A stretch of DNA of 64,000 nt, from NCBI RefSeq assembly GCF_030818545.1, contig NZ_JAUTAH010000001.1:749001-813000 (forward strand), read 5' to 3'. The notes below the pieces were generated by a model. The model was not told where the DNA came from, searched no databases, and saw only the letters and a program-made list of their open reading frames with translations. A program made the position numbers and the translations under genes. Shown piece by piece: positions 54,952-64,000 of the stretch; the first letter of the stretch is position 1, and each line of letters begins with the position of its first letter. This DNA comes from Brevundimonas sp. SORGH_AS_0993. Its GTDB lineage: Bacteria; Pseudomonadota; Alphaproteobacteria; Caulobacterales; Caulobacteraceae.

Positions 54952-56247
54952 CTACGCCAGCATCGCGACGGGATCTTCGATCAGCGGCTTGAACGCCTGC
55001 AGGAAGCGAGCGCCGGTCGCCCCGTCCACCACGCGGTGATCGCAGGTCAGGGTCACGGTCATGACGGTGGCCGGAACCACCTGCCCGTTCTTGACCACGG
55101 CTCTCTGTTCGCCCGCGCCCACGCTCATGATGCAGCCCTGGGGCTCGTTGATGATCGAGGTGAACTGTTTGATGCCGTACATGCCCAGATTGGACACCGA
55201 GAAGGTGCCGCCCTGGAATTCTTCCGGCTTCAGTTTCCGGTCGCGGGCGCGCTTGGCCAGGTCCTTGGACTCGGTCGCGATCTGCGCCAGGCCCTTGGTC
55301 TCGGCCTTCCTGATGATCGGAGTGATCAGGCCGCCGTCGATGGCCACGGCCATGGAGACGTCGGCGTTGTGGTGCATGGCGATGCCCTCGGGCGTGTAGG
55401 AGGCGTTCGCCTCCGGCACCAGCTTCAGCGCCAGGGCGGCGGCCTTGATGACGAAGTCGTTGACGGAGACCTTGATCCCTTGCGGCTCCAGCATCTTGTT
55501 GACCTTGGCGCGAACCGCCATCAGTTGGTCGATCTCGCAGTCGATGAACAGCGGGAAGTGCGGCACGTTCTGGATGCTGTCGACCATCCGGCGCGCGACG
55601 GCCTTCCTCATGCCGTCCAGCGGGATCAGGTCGTAGCTGCCGTCCGGAATGCCCATCTGGGCCAGCGACTGGGCCTTGCGCGGCTCGGCGGCGGTCGAAG
55701 ACGACGCAGCGGAAGCGGCGGCCGGCTGGGCCGCGCCCTTCGGCGCTCCTTCCACGTCGCGCTTGACGATACGGCCGTGCGGGCCGGTGCCCTTGATGGT
55801 CTTCAGGTCCACCCCGTTCTGGGCCGCGATGCGGCGGGCCAGGGGCGAGGAGAATATGCGGTCGCCTCCAGACGTCTTGTTGTCCGCCTTGGGCGCAGGC
55901 GTCGCCGTTGCAACGGACGCTGCGGCCTTGGGCGCTTCAGCGGCCGGAGCAGCTTCGGCCTTGGGGGCCTCCTCCGTCTTGGCGGCTGGCTTGGGAGCTG
56001 CAGCGCCGCCCTCGTCTTTCAGGCGAGCGATGGGCGTATTGACCTTCACGCCTTCCGTGCCTTCCGCGACCAGAATGTCGGTGATTTCGCCCTCGTCGAC
56101 CGCCTCGACTTCCATCGTGGCCTTGTCCGTCTCGATCTCGGCGATCACGTCGCCGGCGGAGACGACGTCTCCGACCTTGACGTGCCACTTGGCCAGAACG
56201 CCCTCCTCCATGGTCGGAGACAGGGCGGGCATCAGGATGTCGGTCAT
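54952..56247 (-). CDS. pdhC: Pyruvate dehydrogenase E2, dihydrolipoyl acetyltransferase
   Basis: Core acetyltransferase of the complex. The 431-aa protein has one lipoyl domain (modified Lys42 in [16 protein letters not shown]), an Ala/Pro/Glu-rich hinge, the subunit-binding domain [16 protein letters not shown], and the catalytic domain ending [19 protein letters not shown] (HxxxD active site). The start overlaps the pdhB stop by 4 nt. Confidence 0.96.
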   Translation of the reverse strand: MTDILMPALSPTMEEGVLAKWHVKVGDVVSAGDVIAEIETDKATMEVEAVDEGEITDILVAEGTEGVKVNTPIARLKDEGGAAAPKPAAKTEEAPKAEAAPAAEAPKAAASVATATPAPKADNKTSGGDRIFSSPLARRIAAQNGVDLKTIKGTGPHGRIVKRDVEGAPKGAAQPAAASAASSSTAAEPRKAQSLAQMGIPDGSYDLIPLDGMRKAVARRMVDSIQNVPHFPLFIDCEIDQLMAVRAKVNKMLEPQGIKVSVNDFVIKAAALALKLVPEANASYTPEGIAMHHNADVSMAVAIDGGLITPIIRKAETKGLAQIATESKDLAKRARDRKLKPEEFQGGTFSVSNLGMYGIKQFTSIINEPQGCIMSVGAGEQRAVVKNGQVVPATVMTVTLTCDHRVVDGATGARFLQAFKPLIEDPVAMLA

Positions 56248-57623
56248 GCCATCACCTGCTTCACGGCTGCGATGATCTTGTCCACGCCCGGCAGCGACAG
56301 AGCTTCCAGATTGGCGGCGTAGGGCAGCGGCACGTCTTCCTGGTGAACCCGCAGCGGCGGGGCGTCCAGATAGTCGAAGGCTTCGGCGATGACGCAGGCT
56401 ACGATCTCGGCGCCGACGCCCATCCGGCCCCAGCCTTCTTCGGCCGAAACTAGGCGGTTGGTCTTCTTGACGCTGTCGATGATGGTGTCGGTGTCCAGCG
56501 GGCGCAGGGTTCGCAGGTCCACGACCTCGCAGTCGATCCCCTCTTCGGCCAGCTTCTCGGCGGCCTGCAGGGCGAAGCCGACCATGCGGCTGTGGGCGGT
56601 GATCGTGACGTCCCTGCCTTCGCGGCGGACCTTGGCCTTGCCGATCGGCACGATCCAGTCCTCGACCTCCGGCACGTCGAACTCCAGGCCGTACATCATC
56701 TCGTGTTCGAGGAAGACGACGGGGTTGGGGTCGCGGATCGCCGCCTTCAGCAGGCCCTTGGCGTCGGCCGCGTCATAGGGGGCGATGACCTTCAGGCCCG
56801 GGACCTGGGCGTACCAGGCCGAATAGTCCTGACTGTGCTGGGCACCCACGCGGCTGGCGGCGCCGTTCGGGCCGCGAAACACCATCGGACAGCGAATCTG
56901 GCCGCCCGACATATACAGGGTCTTGGCCGCCGAGTTGATGATGTGGTCGATCGCCTGCATGGCGAAGTTGAACGTCATGAACTCCACGATCGGCTTCAGG
57001 CCCGCCATGGCGGCGCCGACGCCGACGCCGGCGAAGCCGTACTCGGTGATCGGGGTGTCGATGACGCGGCGGTCGCCGAACTCCTGCAGCAGTTCGCGGC
57101 TGACCTTATAGGCGCCCTGATACTGGGCGACTTCCTCGCCCATCAGGAACACCTTCTCGTCGCGGCGCATTTCCTCGGCCATGGCGTCGCGCAGGGCGTC
57201 GCGGATGGTGGTCTTGACCAGCTTGGCGTCGGCCGGGATTTCCGGATCGCGCAGTTCGACCTTGGGCGAGGCCGTCTGGGCCGGGGCCTTCTCGGGATCG
57301 CCGGTCTTGCCTTCAGCGGTGGCCTTGGGCGAATCAGCCTGAGCCTTGGCCGATTCCGTCTTCGGCGCAGGCGCAGCGGCCCCGTCCTCGCCCGCCAGTC
57401 GGGCGATGGGCGTATTGACCTTCACGTTCTCCGAGCCTTCGGGAACCAGGATTTCCAGAACCTCGCCCTCGTCCACGGCCTCGACTTCCATCGTGGCCTT
57501 GTCGGTTTCGATCTCGGCGATCACCTGGCCGGCCGACACGGTGTCGCCGGCCTTGATGAGCCATTTGGTCAGCGTGCCCTCTTCCATGGTGGGGGACAGC
57601 GCCGGCATCAGAATGTCGGTCAC
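56244..57623 (-). CDS. pdhB: Pyruvate dehydrogenase E1 beta subunit with N-terminal lipoyl domain
   Basis: Second half of the thiamine-dependent E1. At 459 aa it is about 130 residues longer than a bare E1 beta, because it begins with a lipoyl domain almost identical to that of PdhC (Lys42 in [16 protein letters not shown]), then an Ala/Lys linker. The transketolase-like part carries [40 protein letters not shown] and [16 protein letters not shown]. Such a fusion is known in Zymomonas and rhizobia. Confidence 0.96.
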   Translation of the reverse strand: MTDILMPALSPTMEEGTLTKWLIKAGDTVSAGQVIAEIETDKATMEVEAVDEGEVLEILVPEGSENVKVNTPIARLAGEDGAAAPAPKTESAKAQADSPKATAEGKTGDPEKAPAQTASPKVELRDPEIPADAKLVKTTIRDALRDAMAEEMRRDEKVFLMGEEVAQYQGAYKVSRELLQEFGDRRVIDTPITEYGFAGVGVGAAMAGLKPIVEFMTFNFAMQAIDHIINSAAKTLYMSGGQIRCPMVFRGPNGAASRVGAQHSQDYSAWYAQVPGLKVIAPYDAADAKGLLKAAIRDPNPVVFLEHEMMYGLEFDVPEVEDWIVPIGKAKVRREGRDVTITAHSRMVGFALQAAEKLAEEGIDCEVVDLRTLRPLDTDTIIDSVKKTNRLVSAEEGWGRMGVGAEIVACVIAEAFDYLDAPPLRVHQEDVPLPYAANLEALSLPGVDKIIAAVKQVMA

Positions 57624-57626
57624 GGA

Positions 57627-58655
57627 TCAGGCCTCCACGTAGACGTCGGTATAGAGCTCGGACGGATCCGGCTCCGGGCTCTCTTGAGCGAATTGCACGG
57701 CTTCGGCCACGATCGCCTTGATCTCGGCGTCGATGGCCTTCAGCTCCTCCTCGGTCGCCTTGGCGGCCGAGAGCAGCATTTTCAGATGGTCGATGGGGTC
57801 GCGGGTCTTCTTGACCTCGTCGACCTCTTCCTTGGTGCGGTATTTCGCCGGGTCGGACATCGAGTGGCCGCGATAACGATAGGTCTTCACTTCCAGGATG
57901 TAAGGGCCTTCGCCGGCGCGAGCGCGGGCCACGGCGCGGGCGGTGGCGTCGCGCACGGCCAGAACGTCCATGCCATCGACCTGTTCGCCCGGAATGCCGA
58001 AGCTGGCGCCGCGCATATAGAGTTCCGTCGTGGAGGACGAGCGTTCGATGCTCGTGCCCATGGCGTACTGGTTGTTCTCGATGATGTAGATGGCCGGCAG
58101 CTTCCACAGCTGGGCCATGTTGAAGCTCTCGTACACCTGGCCCTGGTTCGAAGCGCCGTCGCCGAAATAGACGAAGGCCACCGAATCGTCGCCGCGGTAC
58201 TTGCCGGCGAAGGCCAGGCCCGTGCCCAGCGCGACCTGGGCGCCGACGATGCCGTGACCGCCATAGAATCCGGTCGGCACGTCGAACATGTGCATCGAGC
58301 CGCCCTTGCCCCTGGACGAACCGCCGATTCGGCCTGTCAGTTCGGCCATCACTTCCTTCGGGTCCATTCCGGCGGCCAGCATGTGGCCGTGGTCGCGGTA
58401 GCCGGTGATGATCTTGTCGTGGCCCTGTTTGACGCTCTCCTGAACGCCGACCGCCACGGCCTCCTGGCCGATGTACAGGTGGCAGAAGCCGCCGATCAGG
58501 CCCATGCCGTACAGCTGGCCGGCCCGCTCCTCGAAGCGGCGGATGAGGACCATCTCGCGGTAGAAGCGCAGCAGGTCTTCCTTTGACGCCGTGGGCGCAT
58601 TGGGCAGTTTGTCAGGCGTGGTCGTCTGAGCAGTCTTGGCTGGGGCTTTCGCCAT
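57627..58655 (-). CDS. pdhA: Pyruvate dehydrogenase E1 alpha subunit
   Basis: Thiamine-diphosphate-binding half of E1. The 342-aa protein has RRFEERAGQLYGMGLIGGFC, the TPP motif VYFGDGASNQGQVYESFNMA ending near IENN, and the phosphorylation-loop region TYRYRGHSMSDPAKYRT. First gene of pdhA-pdhB-pdhC-gpx-lpd, separated from pdhB by 3 bp. Confidence 0.97.
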   Translation of the reverse strand: MAKAPAKTAQTTTPDKLPNAPTASKEDLLRFYREMVLIRRFEERAGQLYGMGLIGGFCHLYIGQEAVAVGVQESVKQGHDKIITGYRDHGHMLAAGMDPKEVMAELTGRIGGSSRGKGGSMHMFDVPTGFYGGHGIVGAQVALGTGLAFAGKYRGDDSVAFVYFGDGASNQGQVYESFNMAQLWKLPAIYIIENNQYAMGTSIERSSSTTELYMRGASFGIPGEQVDGMDVLAVRDATARAVARARAGEGPYILEVKTYRYRGHSMSDPAKYRTKEEVDEVKKTRDPIDHLKMLLSAAKATEEELKAIDAEIKAIVAEAVQFAQESPEPDPSELYTDVYVEA

Positions 58656-58787
58656 CCGGCATCTCCCGGCTAGGCGCCGATGAGCGACGCCTTCTTATCG
58701 TTACGGAAGGGGGCTTTAGCAGCCTTCCTTCCCGAAACGCAAAGGGGGGCCGCGTCGCCTGTAACAATAGTTCAACGCGGCGACGGC

Positions 58788-59099
58788 TTAGCTCTGAGCC
58801 GTCTGGGCCGGTACATGGACGACATAGTCGCGCGGGTCGGAAAATCCGAGGACGGCGCGCGCACGTTCTTCCAGCAGATCACGCGACAGGCTGTCGGACC
58901 GCAGATAGCGAACCCGCGTCTCCAGGTCGCGGCGTTGTTCGGTCAGATGCGCCAATTGGTCGGCGCGCTGAGCCAAGAGGCTGTCGCGCGAGGCGCCGCT
59001 GAGCAGGCCCCTTTCCCCCGTGAGCGCTTGAACGCCGAGATAGGCGACCAGAAGCAACAGGGCTAGGGACAGGCGATAAGGCTTCATTCGTTCAAGCAC
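58788..59099 (-). CDS. FtsB/DivIC-like septum formation initiator
   Basis: A 103-aa bitopic protein: a short cytoplasmic end, one membrane helix (YRLSLALLLLVAYLGVQAL), a coiled coil (LLAQRADQLAHLTEQRRDLE then TRVRYLRSDSL) and ERARAVLGFSDPRDYVV. This is the FtsB layout; FtsB joins FtsL and FtsQ in the divisome and activates septal synthesis. The GTG at 59099 has AAGGAG six bases upstream; an ATG at 59087 is in frame. It lies between eno and pdhA on the same strand, as ftsB follows eno in many bacteria. Confidence 0.88.
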   Translation of the reverse strand: MLERMKPYRLSLALLLLVAYLGVQALTGERGLLSGASRDSLLAQRADQLAHLTEQRRDLETRVRYLRSDSLSRDLLEERARAVLGFSDPRDYVVHVPAQTAQS

Positions 59100-59180
59100 G
59101 CAACGCTCCTTCTGAGCGCGAAAACACAGTTCAGGAACCGTGCTCGAGAATGCCTAACAAATTGTAGCTTGACCGTAAGT

Positions 59181-59214
59181 TTCTCGGCGAAGAACGTCGA
59201 TTCTCCGCCGAGAA
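59181..59214 (-). terminator. Hairpin downstream of enolase
   Basis: TTCTCGGCG (59181-59189) and CGCCGAGAA (59206-59214) form a perfect 9-bp stem with a 16-nt loop, 10 bp after the eno stop. There is no long T-run, so it may act as a weak terminator or an mRNA-stabilising hairpin. Confidence 0.45.
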
Positions 59215-59223
59215 TTCAGCGTT

Positions 59224-60543
<1,320 letters not shown>

Positions 60544-60590
60544 TTAACCGCCTCCCCGCCAAACGCCAATGGGGCCGTGGCGTTCGGAAC

Positions 60591-61196
60591 TCAGGAACAG
60601 CCTTCGACCAGTTGAATCGACGGATCGCCTGCATGGATCATGGCGACCTTGCCGTCCTCGCCGATCTCATAGCGGACGCCGCGCGCCGCCGGATCGGTGA
60701 CATAGGCGGTCGATCCGCCCTTAGACCAGGCGAACAGATCCTCGGCCGGCGCAGCCCGATACTTGTGGGGCTGGGCGAAGACGGCGCCGCCATAGGTCTG
60801 TTTGATCGCCATGGCCGTATCACCCAGGCCCAAGCCGCGATCCGTCTTGATGGTCGCGCCGCGCGCCAGCGTGATTCGCGTCAGCACCCCGTCCTGAACC
60901 ATGACCTGCACGCCCTCGGGCGCCTTTGCGGGATGGAAGATGTCGCAGGCTTGCGAATCGGGTCCGCCGACGGCGTTGGGCTGGGCGTCGTCGCCCCACG
61001 CCTTGACCAGATCGGCCCGCGTCATGCCGATCCGGGCCGGCCCCAGACCGTCTGCGGTCAGAATATCGGCGAGGGCGGGTTGAACAGCCGGCGCTTCGGC
61101 AGCGGGCGCCGGCGCGGCAGGCTCTGCCTGGCGCTGCTCGCAGGCCGCCAGGGTCAGGAGGCCAAGGACGCCGATGGCGGCGAAACGAATCATCAT
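60591..61196 (-). CDS. Lipoprotein of unknown function
   Basis: Not recognised by family name. A 201-aa lipoprotein with signal MMIRFAAIGVLGLLTLAAC and a Glu/Ala/Pro linker. The mature domain begins ADGLGPARIGMTRADLVKAWG, then SQACDIFHPAKAPEGVQVMV, DRGLGLGDTAMAIKQTYGGA and FAWSKGGSTAYVTDPAARGVR. Paired 'G..iGmt..dl...w/yG' blocks recall SmpA/BamE-like repeats found in other lipoproteins. GGAG lies eight bases before the ATG. Confidence 0.8.
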   Translation of the reverse strand: MMIRFAAIGVLGLLTLAACEQRQAEPAAPAPAAEAPAVQPALADILTADGLGPARIGMTRADLVKAWGDDAQPNAVGGPDSQACDIFHPAKAPEGVQVMVQDGVLTRITLARGATIKTDRGLGLGDTAMAIKQTYGGAVFAQPHKYRAAPAEDLFAWSKGGSTAYVTDPAARGVRYEIGEDGKVAMIHAGDPSIQLVEGCS

Positions 61197-61308
61197 CGGA
61201 GGTTCTCCAGGCGGAAGCTTCGCCGTCTGGAACGCACGAAAACGGCGCGCGGCGGCACCGCGCGCCGTAAAAATCATCGTCCGGCCGAAACCGGATGCCG
61301 TGAAAGAC

Positions 61309-61491
61309 CTAGTCTTCCTTGGGCGTCAGGACTTGACGGCCGCGATAGGTGCCGGTCTTCAGGTCGATGTGGTGCGGGCGCTTCAGCTCGCCGGTGTCCT
61401 TGTCCTCGACGTACACGTTCGAGGTCAGGGCGTCGTGGGCGCGGCGCATGTTGCGACGCGAGGGGGATACTTTGCGCTTCGGAACGGCCAT
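61309..61491 (-). CDS. rpmF: 50S ribosomal protein L32
   Basis: A 60-aa ribosomal protein: [20 protein letters not shown], then [20 protein letters not shown] and [15 protein letters not shown]. It lacks the four cysteines of zinc-binding L32 forms, as is normal in proteobacteria. No partner gene (plsX/fabH) is adjacent. Confidence 0.97.
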   Translation of the reverse strand: MAVPKRKVSPSRRNMRRAHDALTSNVYVEDKDTGELKRPHHIDLKTGTYRGRQVLTPKED

Positions 61492-61625
61492 GTCCGTCTC
61501 AATCTTCTAAGTCGGGCGCCGCCCAGAGCCGAAGCCTGTCTGGCGCGAAAACAATAGCGGCGGCCCGATAGAGCCGCCACGCGAGGCGCGGCTTATGCAT
61601 GAACCGCGCGACGATTTCAAGGCGT

Positions 61626-62177
61626 TTAAGCGGGCGTCAGACGACGCACGATCTTCGCCGGATTGCCGACCACCACCACATCGGGCGGCACGTCCTTCGT
61701 CACAACGCTGCCGGCGCCGATCACCGACCGATCGCCGATGGTGACGCCGGCCAGGACTATGGCGCCGCCGCCGATCCAGACGTCGTCGCCGATGACGATG
61801 GGCCGCGCGGTCTCCGCCCCACGACGGGCCACGGCGTCCAGAGGATGTTCGGGGGTCAGAAGCTGCACGCCCGGTCCGGCCTGGAAGTTGTCGCCGATAC
61901 GGATTTCGGCGCAGTCCAGAAAGACGCAGTTGGCGTTGACGAAGGCGCGCGCGCCGAAATGGATGTTGACGCCATAGTCGCAGAAGAAGCCCGGCATGAT
62001 GATCGCCCGCCCGTCGACGGCGCGCACCAGTTCGTTGACCAGGACGCTGCGGCGGTCGCGGTCCGGTTCGGCGTTGATGGCGACGGTCAGGCCGACTGCC
62101 CGCGCGCGTCCGTCCCGCAGGTCCGGATCGCCGGGATCGTAAGGCAGGCCCGCCAGCATCTTTTCACGCTCGGTCAT
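61626..62177 (-). CDS. Sugar O-acetyltransferase (Maa/NodL type)
   Basis: A 183-aa hexapeptide-repeat acetyltransferase. The N-terminal Mac domain has [20 protein letters not shown]; the left-handed beta helix includes [20 protein letters not shown] and the catalytic-histidine region LLTPEHPLD, ending [20 protein letters not shown]. Maltose or galactoside acetylation is typical; substrate not known here. Its start overlaps the oxidoreductase stop by 4 nt. Confidence 0.9.
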   Translation of the reverse strand: MTEREKMLAGLPYDPGDPDLRDGRARAVGLTVAINAEPDRDRRSVLVNELVRAVDGRAIIMPGFFCDYGVNIHFGARAFVNANCVFLDCAEIRIGDNFQAGPGVQLLTPEHPLDAVARRGAETARPIVIGDDVWIGGGAIVLAGVTIGDRSVIGAGSVVTKDVPPDVVVVGNPAKIVRRLTPA

Positions 62178-63289
62178 TGCACCTCCGTCAAGGCGGCGGC
62201 CACCGCCTCGCCGATGGCCAGGGAACTGGTCAGGCCGGGACTTTCGATGCCGAACAACGCCATCAGCCCATCGATTCCGTGATGCTCGCGCCCATGAAGC
62301 TGGAAGTCCGGTTGAGGCTGACCGGGTCCGTGCAGCTTGGGGCGAATGCCGGCGTAATCCGGCGTCAGCCGATGCGCGCTAACGCCTGGCCAGAAGCGGC
62401 GGATGTAACGCGCGAACTCTTCCGCCTTGGACGGATCGACCGAATAGTCCTCGGTCTCGACATAGGCCAGGTCAGGTCCGAACACGGCCTGGCCGCCCAG
62501 GTCCTTGCGATAGTGGGTGCCTAGCGCCCCGGGGATCGGCGGCGGATAGATCAGGCGATCGAACGGCGCCGGACCGGTCAGACGGAAATAGACGCCCTTG
62601 CCGAAATGGCCGGCGGGAATGTCCTGGGCCGGATAGCCCTCGATGTCCGCCACGACGGTTTGCGCCGACAGGCCCGGCGCTGTGACCAGAAGGCGGCTGG
62701 CGAGGGTCATCGCACCCTCCCCTCCGACCCGAATGGAAAAGCCGCCGCGCGTCAGCGGCTCGGCGCCCTCGAACGGGGCGGACACGACGACCGACCCGCC
62801 CGCATCCTCGATCTCGCCTTGCAGGGCCAGCATATAGCCGTGGCTGTCGAACAGGCCGCTCTCGGGCGACAGGATGGCGGCGTGGGCGTTCAACGCGGGC
62901 TCCAACCTCCGCGCCTGGGCGCCCGTCAGATGCGCCAGTCCCTCGACGCCGTTCGCCGTCGCCTGTTCGAAAATGGCCTCAATCCGCTCGACCTCGGCCT
63001 CTTCGGTCGCCACCACCAGCTTGCCGCAGCGGCGATAGTCGATCTTGCGGCTGTCCAGAAACGCATACAGCGCCCGCCGCCCCTCCACGCAGAACCGCGC
63101 CTTCAGGGAGCCGCTGGGATAGTAGAGGCCGCCGTGGATGACCTCGGAATTGCGCGAGGAGACGCCCTGGCCGATGTGGCCTTCCTTCTCCAGCACCAGC
63201 ACCGTCAGGCCCCGCCTCGACAGCGCCCGACCGCAGGCCAGGCCGACGGCCCCGGCGCCTACGACGACCGCGTCGAAATCGAAGCTCAT
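62174..63289 (-). CDS. FAD-dependent oxidoreductase (L-2-hydroxyglutarate dehydrogenase-like)
   Basis: A 371-aa DAO-family flavoenzyme. The FAD site [20 protein letters not shown] is followed by [39 protein letters not shown] and, near the end, [15 protein letters not shown] and [15 protein letters not shown]. These blocks are shared with L2HGDH/LhgO, which oxidises L-2-hydroxyglutarate to 2-oxoglutarate. The exact substrate is inferred. Confidence 0.85.
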   Translation of the reverse strand: MSFDFDAVVVGAGAVGLACGRALSRRGLTVLVLEKEGHIGQGVSSRNSEVIHGGLYYPSGSLKARFCVEGRRALYAFLDSRKIDYRRCGKLVVATEEAEVERIEAIFEQATANGVEGLAHLTGAQARRLEPALNAHAAILSPESGLFDSHGYMLALQGEIEDAGGSVVVSAPFEGAEPLTRGGFSIRVGGEGAMTLASRLLVTAPGLSAQTVVADIEGYPAQDIPAGHFGKGVYFRLTGPAPFDRLIYPPPIPGALGTHYRKDLGGQAVFGPDLAYVETEDYSVDPSKAEEFARYIRRFWPGVSAHRLTPDYAGIRPKLHGPGQPQPDFQLHGREHHGIDGLMALFGIESPGLTSSLAIGEAVAAALTEVQ

Positions 63290-63738
63290 GATCCGCCATA
63301 CCTGCGCCTGGCCTCAGCCTCGAAACAGCCGATCAGCTTTTCCACCGCCCGGTCGAAATTGGCCGACAGCATCAGGTCCAGCATCCGCGATTTGAAGGCG
63401 AAGTCGATCATGAACTCCAGCCGCGTGCCTTCGGGATGCGGGAAGAACTCCCAACGGTTCCTCAGATGCCTGAACGGACCGCGCAACAGGCCGACCTCGA
63501 CCTTGGGCGCATTGCGGTCGTGGCGCACCCAGGTCGAGAACCGCTCTTTCAGCACCGCGAAGCCCACGCCCGCCTCGGCGTCCACAACGCTCACGCCCTC
63601 GGTCTCGACGCGGGGGTTCCAGACGCGCATCGACGTGACCCACGGCACGAAGTCGGGATAGGTCCGAACATCGGCCACCAGATCGGCCAGTTGCTGGGGC
63701 GCATAGGGCAATATGCGCGTGACGCGATGGACGGCCAT
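63286..63738 (-). CDS. COQ10/RatA-type START-domain ubiquinone-binding protein
   Basis: A 150-aa START/polyketide-cyclase-fold protein. TRILPYAPQQLADLVADVRT, YPDFVPWVTSMRVW and LRNRWEFFPHPEGTRLEFMI match the COQ10 group, whose members bind coenzyme Q and aid respiration. E. coli RatA belongs to the same family, but a toxin role is doubtful here with no antitoxin partner. Lies 6 bp after lipA. Confidence 0.88.
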   Translation of the reverse strand: MAVHRVTRILPYAPQQLADLVADVRTYPDFVPWVTSMRVWNPRVETEGVSVVDAEAGVGFAVLKERFSTWVRHDRNAPKVEVGLLRGPFRHLRNRWEFFPHPEGTRLEFMIDFAFKSRMLDLMLSANFDRAVEKLIGCFEAEARRRYGGS

Positions 63739-63744
63739 TCGGTC

Positions 63745-64000
63745 CTAGCGGCGCAGCTGCGCCTCACGCGCCGCCTTCAGCCGCGCGAAGTCGTCGCCGG
63801 CATGGTGGGACGAGCGCGTCAGCGGCGAGGACGACACCATCAGGAAGCCCTTGGCCCGCGCGATGGCCTCATAGGCCTTGAACTCTTCCGGCGTGACGAA
63901 GCGGTCGATGGCGGCGTGTTTGCGCGTCGGCTGGAGGTATTGGCCGATGGTGATGAAGTCGACGCCGGCGGACCGCATGTCGTCCATCACCTGCATGACC
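63745..64000 (-). CDS. lipA: Lipoyl synthase (C-terminal part; gene continues past the window edge)
   Basis: Radical-SAM enzyme that inserts two sulfurs into protein-bound octanoate. Eighty-four C-terminal residues are present: [37 protein letters not shown] and the final [18 protein letters not shown], whose RSS serine ligates the auxiliary cluster. The frame stays open to the edge. Its products are the lipoyl groups on PdhB and PdhC encoded nearby. Confidence 0.95.
   Translation of the reverse strand, partial: VMQVMDDMRSAGVDFITIGQYLQPTRKHAAIDRFVTPEEFKAYEAIARAKGFLMVSSSPLTRSSHHAGDDFARLKAAREAQLRR

Noticed and set aside
63286..63738. RatA toxin of a toxin-antitoxin pair
   Set aside because: No antitoxin gene adjoins it and the sequence fits the COQ10 ubiquinone-binding group next to lipA.

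Overview
The window is high-GC chromosomal DNA from an alphaproteobacterium, most likely a Caulobacterales member close to Brevundimonas or Caulobacter. This is inferred from protein resemblance, from gene order (parC/recO, era-rnc-lepB-acpS-pdxJ-pyrE, relA/spoT-rpoZ), from a permuted two-piece tmRNA gene typical of alphaproteobacteria, from an alpha-type SspB adaptor, and from a pyruvate dehydrogenase E1 beta subunit that carries its own lipoyl domain. No transposase, integrase, phage structural gene or CRISPR array was seen. Genes are packed tightly with many 4-nt ATGA, GTGA or TTGA overlaps, and GTG and TTG starts are common.

Layout. 0-5.5 kb: a 3-hydroxyisobutyrate-dehydrogenase-type gene cut by the left edge, motB, bpt, parC and recO. 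5.5-9 kb: an NTF2-like secreted protein, a CoA-transferase and an anchored serine hydrolase, sitting between recO and era. 9-17.4 kb, minus strand: era, rnc, lepB, acpS, pdxJ, pyrE, a LOG-family gene, the (p)ppGpp enzyme, rpoZ and folK. 17.4-22.1 kb: a NYN-domain protein coupled to a family 5 uracil-DNA glycosylase, smpB, dapA and a lytic transglycosylase. 22.1-25.3 kb: an iron-complex/cobalamin-type ABC importer in one overlapping unit with a TetR regulator. 25.4-34 kb: a GT2 glycosyltransferase, two methyltransferases, an MHS transporter, hrpB and an amino-acid permease. 34.2-35.8 kb: tRNA-Leu, tRNA-Pro and tRNA-Gln with dps between them. 35.9-38.6 kb: DUF924, then thyA, a MazG-like gene and folA, then a YbjQ-type gene. 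38.6-41.6 kb: mrp, miaA, ssrA and sspB. 41.6-53 kb: a RusA-like nuclease, a cyclophilin, fumC, a broken ATPase, YccF, a patatin lipoprotein, an EamA exporter, a YbaY-like lipoprotein, a UvrD/PcrA helicase and a Cds1-like PLP enzyme. 53-64 kb, minus strand: the pyruvate dehydrogenase operon (with a glutathione peroxidase inside it), an FtsB-like protein, eno, rpmF, an acetyltransferase, an FAD oxidoreductase, a COQ10-like protein and the 3' end of lipA.

Functional links. Three parts of ribosome rescue and targeted proteolysis lie here: smpB, ssrA and sspB, the last two adjacent. The N-degron transferase Bpt is also present. Pyruvate dehydrogenase, its lipoylation enzyme LipA and enolase form a central-carbon block. 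ThyA, DHFR and the MazG-like protein form a dTMP/folate block.

Most notable points: the (p)ppGpp enzyme has no ATG, GTG or TTG upstream of its conserved N-terminus; a COG3910-type ATPase has lost its centre, Walker B included, in frame; the Mrp-type ATPase lacks the CXXC of ApbC; three unrelated genes split the usual era-recO order; and ssrA lies directly upstream of its proteolytic adaptor gene. I did not find a convincing new defence or secretion system; the window is mostly core chromosome.
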